NCBI RefSeq assembly: GCF_001676615.1
Contig: NZ_LYXZ01000034.1
Span: 84,822 to 148,821 of the forward strand
Reading direction: 5' to 3'
From: Labrys sp. WJW
GTDB lineage: Bacteria; Pseudomonadota; Alphaproteobacteria; Rhizobiales; Labraceae
DNA length: 64,000 nt
Part shown: positions 9,209-17,684 of the stretch, piece by piece
Layout of the letters: every line of letters starts with the position of its first letter
How positions within the stretch are numbered: the stretch's first letter is position 1
Made by a program: the position numbers and the translations under genes
Notes under the pieces: model-generated
The model's database searches: none
Seen by the model: only the letters and a program-made list of their open reading frames with translations
Told to the model about the DNA's origin: nothing

Positions 9209-9843
9209 CACGGGCTGGCGAGCCTGTGGGCGAGGCCGAAGGCCGCAATCGCCACCAGCAGCAATCCCGCGCTGCGCCCGGCCCAAATGGTGAGGGCGGG
9301 GCTCGACGTCAGGGCGTCGCGCCCGCGGGCGGCCATCAGGGCCAGTCCGCCATAGACGGCAAGCTGGATCAGTACCGTCATCAGGCCCATCACCACAGCC
9401 TGGGGCCAGAGCGGCCCGAAGCGCGGGTTGAGGAATTGCGGATAGACCGCCAGCACGAACAGCCAGGCTTTCGGATTGAGCAGGCAGGTCATCAGCCCTT
9501 GACCGAATATGCGCGCCAGCGCCGCAGCGCGGCCGGTTTCGACCTCGCCGACGGTGATCGAGCTGCGCAGCAGCCGGATGCCGATCCAGATCATGTAGGC
9601 CGAACCGACCACGATCATGGCGGTGGCGAGGGCCGGGACCAGCCGGCTGAGGGCGGCGACGGCGATGGTACCGAACAGGGTATGGCAGACGCCGCCTGCC
9701 ATGATGCCCGTGGTGGCGGCAAGGCCTGCGCGCCGTCCGCCTGTCAGGGCATTGGCGAGTACGAAGAGCATATCCATGCCCGGTACGATGATGATGCCGG
9801 CGAGCAGGATGAGGAAGAGCCAGAGATTGTCGGTATAGGTCAT
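9208..9843 (-). CDS. LysE/RhtB family amino-acid exporter
   Basis: Inner-membrane exporter of 211 residues, close to the family's usual 205-215, with about six hydrophobic helices. The first helix carries the family pattern (NLWLFLILLAGIIIVPGMDM), followed by NALTGGRRAGL and a late LNPKAWLF motif. These proteins export amino acids or homoserine-lactone-like compounds. It is divergent from a WYL regulator whose gene starts 120 bases away, with overlapping inverted repeats between them. The start at 9843 has a weak ribosome site; ATG 9882 is possible. The stop codon shares its last base with the end of the MITE-like repeat. Confidence 0.88.
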   Translation of the reverse strand: MTYTDNLWLFLILLAGIIIVPGMDMLFVLANALTGGRRAGLAATTGIMAGGVCHTLFGTIAVAALSRLVPALATAMIVVGSAYMIWIGIRLLRSSITVGEVETGRAAALARIFGQGLMTCLLNPKAWLFVLAVYPQFLNPRFGPLWPQAVVMGLMTVLIQLAVYGGLALMAARGRDALTSSPALTIWAGRSAGLLLVAIAAFGLAHRLASP

Positions 9844-9906
9844 GTCAGTTGCCAGCCAGGGGCGAGGCCTGTTCGCTGACATCCTCGCCGCTTTTTCAAA
9901 GGGTTG

Positions 9907-9950
9907 GTTGCCTCTATAGAGAGAGGCAACTGACAAGGATGTGTCAGTTG
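9907..9950. promoter_or_regulatory. Two overlapping inverted repeats between the lysE-like and WYL genes
   Basis: GTTGCCTCT-N6-AGAGGCAAC (9907-9915 and 9922-9930) overlaps CAACTGACA-N6-TGTCAGTTG (9927-9935 and 9942-9950). Both have perfect 9-base arms and 6-base spacers and share the central CAAC. A third half-site TGTCAGTTG recurs at 9843-9851, over the exporter start. These are strong operator candidates for the WYL regulator, which begins at 9963. Confidence 0.65.
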
Positions 9951-9962
9951 TGAAGAGGTCTC

Positions 9963-10661
9963 ATGCGCAAGGCGGCACGTCTGTTCGAGATCATCCAGAT
10001 TCTCAGGCTGGCGAGGAAACCGGTCACGGCTGCCGCCATCGCGGAGGCCCTGGAAGTCACCATGCGTTCGATCTATCGCGACATCGCCGCACTGCAGGCC
10101 ATGCGGGTGCCGATCGAGGGAGAACGGGGCATCGGCTATGTCCTGCGCTCGGGTTTCGACCTGCCGCCCTTGATGTTTTCGATCGAGGAGACCGAGGCGA
10201 TGATGCTCGGCCTGGCCCTGATCGAACGCGCCGGCGATCCCGAACTGACGCAGGCCTCGCGGCGAGCCGGCGCGAAACTGGCGGGTGCGGTGCCCGAGCC
10301 CCTGCGCCAGTTGTTCTCCTCGCGCACGCTGCATGCCTGGGGCGACATCGCGCCGACGCCCGAGCGCATCGACCTCGGCCTGGTGCGCCGGGCCATCCGC
10401 GACGAGGAGAAGCTCGATCTCGACTATCGCGACGAACAGGGACAACAGACGCGGCGGACGATCCGCCCGCTCGCGCTGATCTATTATTCGCAGGCCTTCG
10501 TCCTGGTGGCCTGGTGCGAACTTCGCCAGGCAATCCGCAACTTCCGCGCCGATCGTGCCTTGTCCTTGATACCGACGGGACAATATTTCCGCCATGACGG
10601 CGACCGCTTGCGTGAATTGTGGATTTCGGGCTGGCAGATCAACCAGGGGCAGGCAGGATAA
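9963..10661 (+). CDS. HTH and WYL domain transcriptional regulator (YafY/DeoR-like)
   Basis: Regulator of 232 residues. Residues 1-60 are a winged helix (VTAAAIAEALEVTMRSIYRD, then IEGERGIGYVLR). The C-terminal half is a WYL-type sensor domain: the segment ALIYYSQAFVLVAWCEL with a following RNFRADR matches the usual WYL core. It is divergent from the LysE exporter with paired operators between them, so control of that exporter and of itself is the simplest reading. ATG 9963 follows AGAGG at four bases. The ligand is unknown. Confidence 0.87.
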   Translation: MRKAARLFEIIQILRLARKPVTAAAIAEALEVTMRSIYRDIAALQAMRVPIEGERGIGYVLRSGFDLPPLMFSIEETEAMMLGLALIERAGDPELTQASRRAGAKLAGAVPEPLRQLFSSRTLHAWGDIAPTPERIDLGLVRRAIRDEEKLDLDYRDEQGQQTRRTIRPLALIYYSQAFVLVAWCELRQAIRNFRADRALSLIPTGQYFRHDGDRLRELWISGWQINQGQAG

Positions 10662-10748
10662 GGAGCGCTCATAGGCCAGAGGTTTCGGGTTGCCGGACTC
10701 AGCGTGCTATGGTCGGTTGTCGACCGAGAACAAATCGGGAGAATTCGC

Positions 10749-11543
10749 ATGACTGGCCAAATCCGCGTCGGCATCGGCGGCTGGACCTTCGAGCCTTGGC
10801 GCGGCAGCTTCTACCCCGCCGACCTGACCCAAAAGCGGGAGCTCGAATATGCCAGCCGCCAGGTGACGGCGATCGAGATCAACGGCACCTATTATGGCTC
10901 CCAGAAACCGGAGAGCTTCGCCAAATGGCATGCGGAGACACCGGATGATTTCGTCTTCGCGATGAAGGCGAACCGCTTCGCCACCAACAAGAAGGTGCTG
11001 TCGGAGGCCGGAAAGTCGATCGACATGTTCATCGGCAGCGGCATCGTCGAATTGAAGAACAAGCTCGGGCCGATCAACTGGCAGTTCATGCCCACCAAGA
11101 AGTTCGATCCGGCCGATTTCGAGGGCTTCCTGAAGCTCCTGCCCAAGAGCCATGAGGGCCATGCCTTGCGCCACGTCGTCGAGGTCCGGCACGACAGCTT
11201 CAAGGTGCCGGAATTCATCGAGCTGGTACGGGCCTATGATGTCGGCATCGTCCTGACCGACAAGGCGGATTTTCCGCATATCCACGATGTCACGGCTCCC
11301 TTTGTCTACGCGCGCCTACAGACGGCAAAGGAGGATGAGGAACTCGGTTATTCTGCCGCTGCGCTGGACAACTGGGCCGAGCGGGCCAAGGCCTGGGCCA
11401 AGGGCGGCGAGCCTGCCGATCTCGACAAGACCTCGGACAAGAAACCCTCCCAGGCGGCCAGCCGCGACGTCTTCGTCTTCATGATCAACGGCTTCAAGCC
11501 CAAGGCGCCCACGGCGGCCAAGGCCTTGATCGAGCGCTTGTAA
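10749..11543 (+). CDS. DUF72 (YecE-like) family protein
   Basis: A 264-residue protein of the DUF72 TIM-barrel family, whose biochemical role is not settled. The family signature is plain at the N-terminus (VGIGGWTFEPWRGSFYP) and in EINGTYYGSQKPESFAKW and FAMKANRFATN. The family's VEVRHDSF and FVYARLQ segments are also present. ATG 10749 gives the canonical N-terminus; a GTG upstream adds residues with no conservation. It is followed on the same strand by alkB, 57 bases downstream, so the two may share a transcript. Residues 220-245 are a Lys/Asp-rich stretch just before the C-terminal strand. Confidence 0.85.
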   Translation: MTGQIRVGIGGWTFEPWRGSFYPADLTQKRELEYASRQVTAIEINGTYYGSQKPESFAKWHAETPDDFVFAMKANRFATNKKVLSEAGKSIDMFIGSGIVELKNKLGPINWQFMPTKKFDPADFEGFLKLLPKSHEGHALRHVVEVRHDSFKVPEFIELVRAYDVGIVLTDKADFPHIHDVTAPFVYARLQTAKEDEELGYSAAALDNWAERAKAWAKGGEPADLDKTSDKKPSQAASRDVFVFMINGFKPKAPTAAKALIERL

Positions 11544-11600
11544 ACGCCGTCGGAGAACAGGGCAGGGACGCTGCCGTTGGGTCACACAGGCGCCCAGATT

Positions 11601-12257
11601 ATGGGCCAGAACAAGCAAATGATGGATCTGTTCAGCTTCGACCAGCCCAGCCGCCTCGACATTGCAGAGGGCGCCGTGCTGTTCGGCGGCCGTGCCCTCG
11701 CCAGCGAAGAGGCCCTGCTTGCCGCTCTCGATACGGTGGTGGCCGCCGCCCCGTTCCGCCATATGGTCACGCCTGGCGGCTTCACCATGTCGGTTGCAAT
11801 GACCAATTGCGGCCGGGCCGGCTGGGTGACCGACAGGCGCGGCTATCGCTACACGGCGGAAGATCCCGAGACGGACCAGCCCTGGCCGGAGATGCCCGGG
11901 GCCTTCGCCATCCTCGCACGCGCGGCGGCGGCGGAGGCAGGATTTCCCGGCTTCGAACCGGACGCCTGCCTGATCAATCGTTATGAGCCGGGGGCCAAGA
12001 TGTCGTTGCATCAGGACAAGGACGAGCGCGATTTCAGCAAGCCCATCGTCTCGGTCTCGCTCGGCCTGCCCGCCATGTTCCAGTTCGGTGGCCTGTCACG
12101 CAGCGACAGGCCGAGCAAGGTGCCGCTGCAGCATGGCGACGTGATGGTATGGGGCGGCCCGGCGCGTCTGGCCTATCACGGCATCCTGCCGCTGAAGGAA
12201 GGCCAGCATCCTCGCCTGGGGCGCAATCGCATCAATCTGACCTTCCGCAAGACCTGA
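11601..12257 (+). CDS. alkB: Alpha-ketoglutarate-dependent DNA repair dioxygenase AlkB
   Basis: Removes methyl groups from 1-methyladenine and 3-methylcytosine by Fe(II)/2-oxoglutarate oxidation. The iron triad is visible as H and D in LHQDKDE and H in AYHGI, and the 2-oxoglutarate-binding arginines lie in RNRINLTFRKT at the C-terminus. NRYEPGAKMSLHQDKDE and PIVSVSLGLPAMFQFGG match AlkB closely. E. coli AlkB begins MLDLF, which aligns with MMDLFSF starting at 11619, so 11619 is an alternative to the ATG chosen at 11601. No ada gene is adjacent. Confidence 0.92.
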   Translation: MGQNKQMMDLFSFDQPSRLDIAEGAVLFGGRALASEEALLAALDTVVAAAPFRHMVTPGGFTMSVAMTNCGRAGWVTDRRGYRYTAEDPETDQPWPEMPGAFAILARAAAAEAGFPGFEPDACLINRYEPGAKMSLHQDKDERDFSKPIVSVSLGLPAMFQFGGLSRSDRPSKVPLQHGDVMVWGGPARLAYHGILPLKEGQHPRLGRNRINLTFRKT

Positions 12258-12281
12258 CGCCTGACAGGAGGCGCCAGCCTA

Positions 12282-13208
12282 TCACGCTGGCCCTGGTGAC
12301 CGGGAAATCACCCCGGCATCGGCCCAATCGGCGAAGCTTCTTGCTACCCAATCGATGAAGACGCGAACCCGCGGTGAAAGCTGGCGGTTCTGCGGATAGA
12401 GCAGGGAGACGGGCGTCGGTGTCGGCGGGTGGGCCGGCAGCACTTCGATCAACCTGCCGTCGGCGAAATAGGGCAGGAGATGGTAACGCGGCACCTGGAT
12501 GAGCCCCAGCCCCGCCAGCGCCCCGCCGAACAGGGCTTCCGACCCGGTAACCGTCAGCGCAGTGGGCAGGCTGACATGGCGTATGGTGCCGTCCACCTGA
12601 AATTCGAGCGGCATGACGCTACCGGTCGCCGAGGAAACGAAGCCGACCATGCGGTGACCCTCGAGGTCGTCCGGCGTGGCCGGCACGCCGTGGCGGGCGA
12701 GATAGGCAGGGTTAGCGCAGGTGGCCTCTGCAAGCATGGCAACGCGGCGAGCCACCATCGAGCTGTCCTGGAGATCGCCGGTGCGGATCACGCAATCGAT
12801 GCCTTCGCGCACGAGATCGACCAGGCGGTCCCCCTCGCCGATATGGAGCTGCAGGCCCGGATAGCGTTCCAGGAAATCGGCGAGGCCGGGCATCAGGAAA
12901 TGCCGGGCGAGCGTGCCATGCACGTCGATGCGCAGCAATCCGCGGGGCTTGGTGTCGCCAAAGGCCGCTTCGGCATCCTCGATGTCGGCAAGGATGGCAA
13001 GGCAGCGATGATAATAGGCCTCGCCGTCCAGTGTCGGAGTGACGACGCGGGTGGTGCGCTGGAGCAGGCGGACGCCAAGGCGCGTCTCCAATTGACGGAT
13101 CGCCTCGGTCACGGTGGAGCGTGGCAAGCCGAGGTCCTGTGCCGCCCGGGTGAAGCTGCGGCGCTCGACGATGCGGGTGAAGAGCCTGATGGTGTCGAAA
13201 CGATCCAT
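12282..13208 (-). CDS. LysR family transcriptional regulator
   Basis: Regulator of 308 residues, the usual LysR length. The N-terminal winged helix is clear (FTRIVERRSFTRAAQDLGLP, then RSTVTEAIRQLETRLGVRLL), followed by a periplasmic-binding-type effector domain. It belongs to the large group of LysR proteins paired with oxidoreductases. It is divergent from the SDR gene at 13314, with 105 bases between. ATG 13208 has AGGGAAC just upstream; the frame stays open far beyond it but only opposite the SDR gene, without conserved sequence. The inducer is unknown. Confidence 0.92.
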   Translation of the reverse strand: MDRFDTIRLFTRIVERRSFTRAAQDLGLPRSTVTEAIRQLETRLGVRLLQRTTRVVTPTLDGEAYYHRCLAILADIEDAEAAFGDTKPRGLLRIDVHGTLARHFLMPGLADFLERYPGLQLHIGEGDRLVDLVREGIDCVIRTGDLQDSSMVARRVAMLAEATCANPAYLARHGVPATPDDLEGHRMVGFVSSATGSVMPLEFQVDGTIRHVSLPTALTVTGSEALFGGALAGLGLIQVPRYHLLPYFADGRLIEVLPAHPPTPTPVSLLYPQNRQLSPRVRVFIDWVARSFADWADAGVISRSPGPA

Positions 13209-13313
13209 TGTTCCCTGTATCCGAATAGTCATATCAAATTTCGCATGATTATCCGAAGTGACAGAAGGTGGATAGTGCCTTTCAGCGATCAACCTCACGT
13301 CACGGAGAACAAA
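13209..13313. promoter_or_regulatory. LysR/SDR divergent promoter region
   Basis: AT-rich spacer with two TATCCGAA-like direct repeats (near 13218 and 13249) flanking a loose dyad around 13222-13250. This is the expected place for the LysR protein to bind and control both genes. The boxes are not sharp enough to define. Confidence 0.4.
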
Positions 13314-14054
13314 ATGACCATGAATGACAGCAAAGTCTCCCTCGTCACCGGCGCCTCGCGCGGTATCGGCGCCGCCATCGCCCGGCGCCTCGCGCATGAT
13401 GGTTTCTCGGTCGTCGTCAATTATGCCGGCAACACTGAACGGGCCGAGTCCCTGGTTCGCGAGATCGAGAGTGCGGGAGGCCGGGCGCTGGCGGCACAAG
13501 CCGATGTCAGCGATCCCGCGGCTGTGGCCGCTATGTTCGAGGCGGTGCAGGCGGCTTTCGGCGGCGTGGACGTCTTGGTCAACAATGCCGGCATCATCGC
13601 TTTGTCCCCGCTCGCAGAGACGGACGATGACGGTTTCGATCGGCTGGTGGCGGTCAATCTCAAGGGCAGCTTCAACACCATGCGCGAGGCTGCGCGGCGG
13701 TTGCGCACGGGCGGACGCATCATCAACTTCTCGTCGAGCGTCGTTGGCCTGCGCCAGCCGGGCTACGGCATCTATGCCGCGACCAAGGCCGGCATCGAAG
13801 CCTTGACCAGCGTACTGGCGAAGGAACTGCGCGGGCGGGCGATCACGGTCAACGCCGTCGCACCGGGCCCGACGGCAACCGATCTCTTCCTCACCGGCAA
13901 ATCGGCGGAATTGATCGAGCACTATACCCGCATGGCGCCGCTCGAGCGGCTCGGTACGCCGGACGACATTGCCGCGGCAGTCGCCTTCCTGGCCGGCCCG
14001 GATGGCAGCTGGATCAATGGGCAGACCTTGAGGGCCAATGGCGGGCTGATCTGA
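13314..14054 (+). CDS. SDR family oxidoreductase (3-oxoacyl-ACP reductase-like)
   Basis: NAD(P)-dependent dehydrogenase of 246 residues. The cofactor motif TGASRGIGAAIA is at residues 11-22, NNAG at about 90, and the catalytic S-Y-K set is visible as the Ser-rich segment NFSSS, then YGIYAATKAG. The C-terminal NGQTLRANGG segment is typical. Substrate is unknown; SDRs next to LysR regulators often handle small carbonyls or quinone-like compounds. ATG 13314 follows GGAG at six bases. It is divergent from its probable regulator at 12282-13208. Confidence 0.9.
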   Translation: MTMNDSKVSLVTGASRGIGAAIARRLAHDGFSVVVNYAGNTERAESLVREIESAGGRALAAQADVSDPAAVAAMFEAVQAAFGGVDVLVNNAGIIALSPLAETDDDGFDRLVAVNLKGSFNTMREAARRLRTGGRIINFSSSVVGLRQPGYGIYAATKAGIEALTSVLAKELRGRAITVNAVAPGPTATDLFLTGKSAELIEHYTRMAPLERLGTPDDIAAAVAFLAGPDGSWINGQTLRANGGLI

Positions 14055-14123
14055 GGCCGCGCCCACGAAAGTGAGGAGGCCTTTCCGGGGAGAGGGTTGT
14101 CGCGCGGCATGGCTCCTATGGCG

Positions 14124-15380
14124 TCATGCCTGCGCTGCGGCGTCCTTCACCAGCCTGTCCAGATGCTGGCGGATATGATTGGCCTCTGCCGCGGTACTGG
14201 CGAGGGCAATGGCCTGGTCGAAAGCCTGATGTGCTTCCTTGCCTCGGCCGAGCTTCAGCAGCAGGCCGCCCTTGAGACCGTGGAAGTAGAAATAACCGGA
14301 GAGGCGGGCTTCCAGGGGCTCGATCATGGCGAGCGCGGCTTCGGGGCCCTGTGTCTTCGAAACGGCCACGGCCCGATTAAGCGTGACCACGGGCGAGGGC
14401 TGGATCTCCTCCAGCAACGCATAGAGGAAATCGATCTGGCGCCAATTGGTGTCTTCGGGCGTCGCTGCCCTGGCGTGCACCGCGGCGAGCGCGGCCTGGA
14501 GTTGATAGCTGCCGGGGCTGCCGTGTCGGGTGGCCTTGTCGATCAAAGCGAGGCCTTCGGCGATCATCTGGCTGTTCCATAGGCGCCTATCCTGATCTTC
14601 CAGCAGCACGATCTGGCGCTCGGCGTCGAAACGGGCTGGCGAGCGCGCATGCTGGAGCAGCATCAGCGCCGTCAAACCCATGATCTCGGGTTCGGTCTGG
14701 AACAGGCGCAGCAGCAGGCGGGCGAGGCGAATGGCCTCGTCACAGAGCTGGGCGCGGCTGCCGTCATCCTCGACACCGGCCGAATAGCCCTCGTTGAAGA
14801 TCAGATAGACCATGGCGGCCACGGCACCGAGGCGCTCCGAGCGCTCCACCGCGCCCGGCGCCTCGAAAGGCACGTCGGCATTGGCGATGCGCGCCTTGGC
14901 CCGGGTGATGCGCTGTTCCATCGCCGCCTCGCCAACCAGGAAGGCGCGAGCGATCTGCTTGACGCTGAGCCCGCAGACGATACGCAAGGCAAGGGCGATC
15001 TGCTGGGTGCCGGGCAGGTCGGGGTGGCAGCAGATGAAGAGCAGGCGCAGGATGTCGTCGCGATAATGCTGGCCGTCGAGGCGTTCGGCGAGTTCGGCTT
15101 CCGCATCGCCGAGATCGGAAATCTGGTCCTCGTCCGGCAGGGCCTCCTGCTTCTTCTCGCGGCGCTTGGCGTCGATGCCGGAATTGCGGCCGGCAAAGAT
15201 CAGCCAGGCGGTGGGATCGCGCGGCGGGCCGTTTTTCGGCCAGCTCTTCAACGCGCGCAGGCAGGCTTCCTGATAGGCTTCCTCGGCGGTGTCGAGGTCA
15301 CGAAAATAGCGCAGCAGCGCTCCCATGGCCTGTGGGCGGGCAGAGGCGAGCGCGCTGTTGATCCAGGCCGCATCCGTCAT
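14124..15380 (-). CDS. ECF RNA polymerase sigma factor with C-terminal extension (ECF42-like)
   Basis: Alternative sigma factor of 418 residues, twice the length of ordinary ECF factors. Region 2 is at about residues 10-75 (DTAEEAYQEACLRALKSWP) and region 4 at about 115-165 (LPGTQQIALALRIVCGLSVKQIARAFLVGEAAMEQRITRAK). Residues about 185-418 form a helical extension with a conserved FNEGYSAG segment and TPR-like repeats. This layout, with a DGPF/YCII protein directly upstream, is that of the ECF42 group, which has no classical anti-sigma factor. Its start overlaps the end of the DGPF gene by four bases (ATGA), so translation is coupled. Confidence 0.92.
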   Translation of the reverse strand: MTDAAWINSALASARPQAMGALLRYFRDLDTAEEAYQEACLRALKSWPKNGPPRDPTAWLIFAGRNSGIDAKRREKKQEALPDEDQISDLGDAEAELAERLDGQHYRDDILRLLFICCHPDLPGTQQIALALRIVCGLSVKQIARAFLVGEAAMEQRITRAKARIANADVPFEAPGAVERSERLGAVAAMVYLIFNEGYSAGVEDDGSRAQLCDEAIRLARLLLRLFQTEPEIMGLTALMLLQHARSPARFDAERQIVLLEDQDRRLWNSQMIAEGLALIDKATRHGSPGSYQLQAALAAVHARAATPEDTNWRQIDFLYALLEEIQPSPVVTLNRAVAVSKTQGPEAALAMIEPLEARLSGYFYFHGLKGGLLLKLGRGKEAHQAFDQAIALASTAAEANHIRQHLDRLVKDAAAQA

Positions 15381-15766
15381 GTTGCATGCGCCTTCTGTCC
15401 GAGTACCCCGGGCTGGAAGATCGAAAGCGGGCGGATCTCATAGGAACCGATGCTGGGATTGGCCTTGGCGAGATCACGGGCGATATCGAGCGCTTCCTCG
15501 AGATTTTCGCAGTCGACCACATAGAAGCCGAGCAATTGCTCCTTTGTCTCGGCGAAGGGGCCGTCGATCACCAGGGGATCGCCGCCGGTCTTGCGCAAAG
15601 TGGTGGCTGCGGTGGTCGGCAGCAGCCGCACCACCGGGCCAAGCTTGCCCGCAGCCGCGACCTTTTCATGCACCTTCTGCAGGCGTGCCATCACGGCGTC
15701 GTCCTCTTCCTTGGTCCAGGCACCGACGACGTCTTCGTAATTGTAGCAAAGGATCGTATATCGCAT
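15377..15766 (-). CDS. YCII-related DGPF domain protein, sigma-factor partner
   Basis: Small protein of 129 residues with the YCII-like ferredoxin-fold domain. The family name motif is present in VIDGPFAETKEQLLGFYVV, and the N-terminus MRYTILCYNYED is typical. DGPF proteins are encoded beside ECF42 sigma factors and are thought to take part in their signalling, though the mechanism is not established. It is the first gene of a two-gene operon and overlaps the sigma gene by four bases. ATG 15766 was chosen for the conserved start; the frame continues 22 codons upstream without conservation. Confidence 0.9.
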   Translation of the reverse strand: MRYTILCYNYEDVVGAWTKEEDDAVMARLQKVHEKVAAAGKLGPVVRLLPTTAATTLRKTGGDPLVIDGPFAETKEQLLGFYVVDCENLEEALDIARDLAKANPSIGSYEIRPLSIFQPGVLGQKAHAT

Positions 15767-15910
15767 TGTCTGCTTCCTCTTGAGCCAAGGACGAACGAAC
15801 CAAGAGGTACCCGACATGAGGGGGCGGAACAATTCATGTTCTTTTGGCGCCTGCAGTCGGAGAGGTCCGATCGCCCCTGCGCAAACACACCGATAGCAAT
15901 CAAGCCGTAT

Positions 15911-16897
15911 TTAGAGTGTCGTCTCTATGCCGCAGGGAGCCGGCATCGTGGCATCGGGACCAAAGGAGAGCTGGAATGCATCGTTTTCTGTCGAGTCGAT
16001 GCCGTCGATCTGGCGCAGCGCTGCAATGGTGAAGTCGGTGAAGGCGCGTACCACGGGACGCATATAGCGAACCGAGGGGAAAGCCAGGAAGGCTTCCGTC
16101 GGGCGGACGACGTAGTCGGGCAGGATCCGGATCAGACGTCCTTCGGCAAGCTCGCCATTAACCAGCAATTGCTGGACCGGTCCGGCCGCGTGCCCTTGCA
16201 AGAGCGTAGCGGTGATGACTTCGGCGTCATTGGTTCGCAGGATAGGCTGGGCGGGCAGGTCGAGGGTTTCGCCGCCGCGATGCTGCAATGCCAGGGTGTC
16301 GCGCGGCGAAAGCAGCCTGGCACTGCTGACGATGCTGATTTCCGACAGTCGCTCCGGCGTGTCGATCGGCCCGAACCGGGCGAGGAAACCCGGCGCCGCG
16401 ACCAGGATACGCCGGATCAAGCCGAGACGGCGGATGATGAGTTCCTGGCCGGCGGGGCGTCCATACCTCACCGCCAAGTCGAAGTTTTCATAGACAAGGT
16501 CGATATCACGGTTCTCAAGGATGAGATCGACCGTAACGGCGGGATGGCGTTTCTGGAATGCCATGACGATTGGATGCAGGTGCCTGACGCCGATGCAGGA
16601 GGGCGCATGCATCCGGAGCGGGCCTTCGATGGTCCCCATGTCATGCCGGACGCCTTCCAGGGCCGCGTCGATGGTAGCGAGGGCGCCTCGGCTCGCTTCG
16701 TAAAGGGCCTGTCCCTGCGGTGTCGGGCGTACGATGCGCGAGGACCGTTCCAATAATCTCGCGCCGACATGCCGTTCGAGATTGCGCAGATGTTTGGTGA
16801 CGGCGGGCTGCGAGACGGCAAGGTCACGCGCCGCCGCCGTTACCGAAGCGCGCTCGACGGTACGGACGAAAGCGCGCAAGGCGATCGCGATGTCCAT
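15911..16897 (-). CDS. LysR family transcriptional regulator
   Basis: Regulator of 328 residues with the LysR winged helix at residues 1-60 (VERASVTAAARDLAVSQPAV, then TKHLRNLERHVGARLLER) and an effector domain after it. It is divergent from the L,D-transpeptidase gene. A perfect LysR-type palindrome lies 13 bases from its start (16910-16934), so autoregulation and control of the divergent gene are likely. The C-terminus is about 20 residues longer than most and ends in a Pro/Cys-containing tail. Confidence 0.92.
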   Translation of the reverse strand: MDIAIALRAFVRTVERASVTAAARDLAVSQPAVTKHLRNLERHVGARLLERSSRIVRPTPQGQALYEASRGALATIDAALEGVRHDMGTIEGPLRMHAPSCIGVRHLHPIVMAFQKRHPAVTVDLILENRDIDLVYENFDLAVRYGRPAGQELIIRRLGLIRRILVAAPGFLARFGPIDTPERLSEISIVSSARLLSPRDTLALQHRGGETLDLPAQPILRTNDAEVITATLLQGHAAGPVQQLLVNGELAEGRLIRILPDYVVRPTEAFLAFPSVRYMRPVVRAFTDFTIAALRQIDGIDSTENDAFQLSFGPDATMPAPCGIETTL

Positions 16898-16909
16898 TCA
16901 TGCCTCTTG

Positions 16910-16934
16910 GTTATGATTATTATAGCATCATAAC
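16910..16934. promoter_or_regulatory. LysR-type palindrome GTTATGAT-N9-ATCATAAC
   Basis: Perfect 8-base arms at 16910-16917 and 16927-16934 with a 9-base AT-rich spacer, containing the T-N11-A core expected of LysR sites. It starts 13 bases upstream of the LysR start codon at 16897 and lies about 70 bases upstream of the L,D-transpeptidase start. Confidence 0.7.
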
Positions 16935-17004
16935 ATATGGACGCGAGCGGTGTCATCGGGCTCAATGGCCTCCGTGCCGTGTCAGTGGCGTTGCGGAAGG
17001 CGTG

Positions 17005-17676
17005 ATGATGATAAGCAGGCGTAGTTTTGTGATTGGTTTGCCTTTCTTGGCTGCTGGATGTGCGCAGGACCGCAAACCCGAGCTAAGCATGCAGGAGGTG
17101 CCGGTCGACCCGGAACAAGCCCTGCTCTACGGAGCCATCGAGTCAGAGCCCTTCGCCGTGCCTGCCGTCGATCTGCGCCGCGTGAAGCCGCAATATCTGC
17201 GCCGGGAGGTTGCCTATACGACGCAGGAGCAGCCCGGCACGATCGTGGTCGATCCTGCCGCGCGTCATGCCTATCTCGTGCTGGAGGGTGGTAGAGCCCT
17301 GCGCTACGGCGTCGGTGTCGGCAAGGAAGAGGCTTTCAATTTCCAAGGCCGCGCAACCATAGCCCGCAAGGCCATATGGCCACGTTGGACGCCGACGGCC
17401 AACATGATCCGGCGCCAGCCCGAACGCTATGCCAAATATGCCGCCGGCTTGCCTGGCGGCCCCGGTAATCCCCTCGGCCCGCGTGCTCTCTATCTGTACA
17501 AGGATGGCCGTGACACGCTGTACCGGCTTCACGGCACAATCGAGCCCTGGACGATCGGCACCATGGTGTCGTCAGGCTGCGTGCGCCTGCTCAATCAGGA
17601 CATCATCGACCTTCATCGGCGCGTTCCCGTCGGGACGGCCGTGGTCGTGCTTGCGGCCGTTGCGCCGACCGCTTAG
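17005..17676 (+). CDS. L,D-transpeptidase (YkuD domain), Tat-exported lipoprotein
   Basis: Peptidoglycan cross-linking or protein-anchoring enzyme of 223 residues. The N-terminus has a twin-arginine motif SRRSFVIG, a hydrophobic stretch and a lipobox LAAGC, so the mature protein should be a lipoprotein with Cys as residue 1. The YkuD catalytic centre is complete: His176 in LHGTIEPW and Cys192 in SSGCVRLLNQDIIDL. The strand GTIVVDPAARHAYLVL is the domain's usual start. ATG 17005 or 17008 fits the signal peptide; an ATG at 16900 would add 35 unlikely residues. It is divergent from the LysR gene at 15911. Confidence 0.92.
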   Translation: MMISRRSFVIGLPFLAAGCAQDRKPELSMQEVPVDPEQALLYGAIESEPFAVPAVDLRRVKPQYLRREVAYTTQEQPGTIVVDPAARHAYLVLEGGRALRYGVGVGKEEAFNFQGRATIARKAIWPRWTPTANMIRRQPERYAKYAAGLPGGPGNPLGPRALYLYKDGRDTLYRLHGTIEPWTIGTMVSSGCVRLLNQDIIDLHRRVPVGTAVVVLAAVAPTA

Positions 17677-17684
17677 AGCCCGTC

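Noticed and set aside
13209..14066. Extension of the LysR protein to 594 residues
   Set aside because: The extra N-terminal part is antisense to the SDR gene and has no LysR features; the canonical LysR start is ATG 13208 with a ribosome site.
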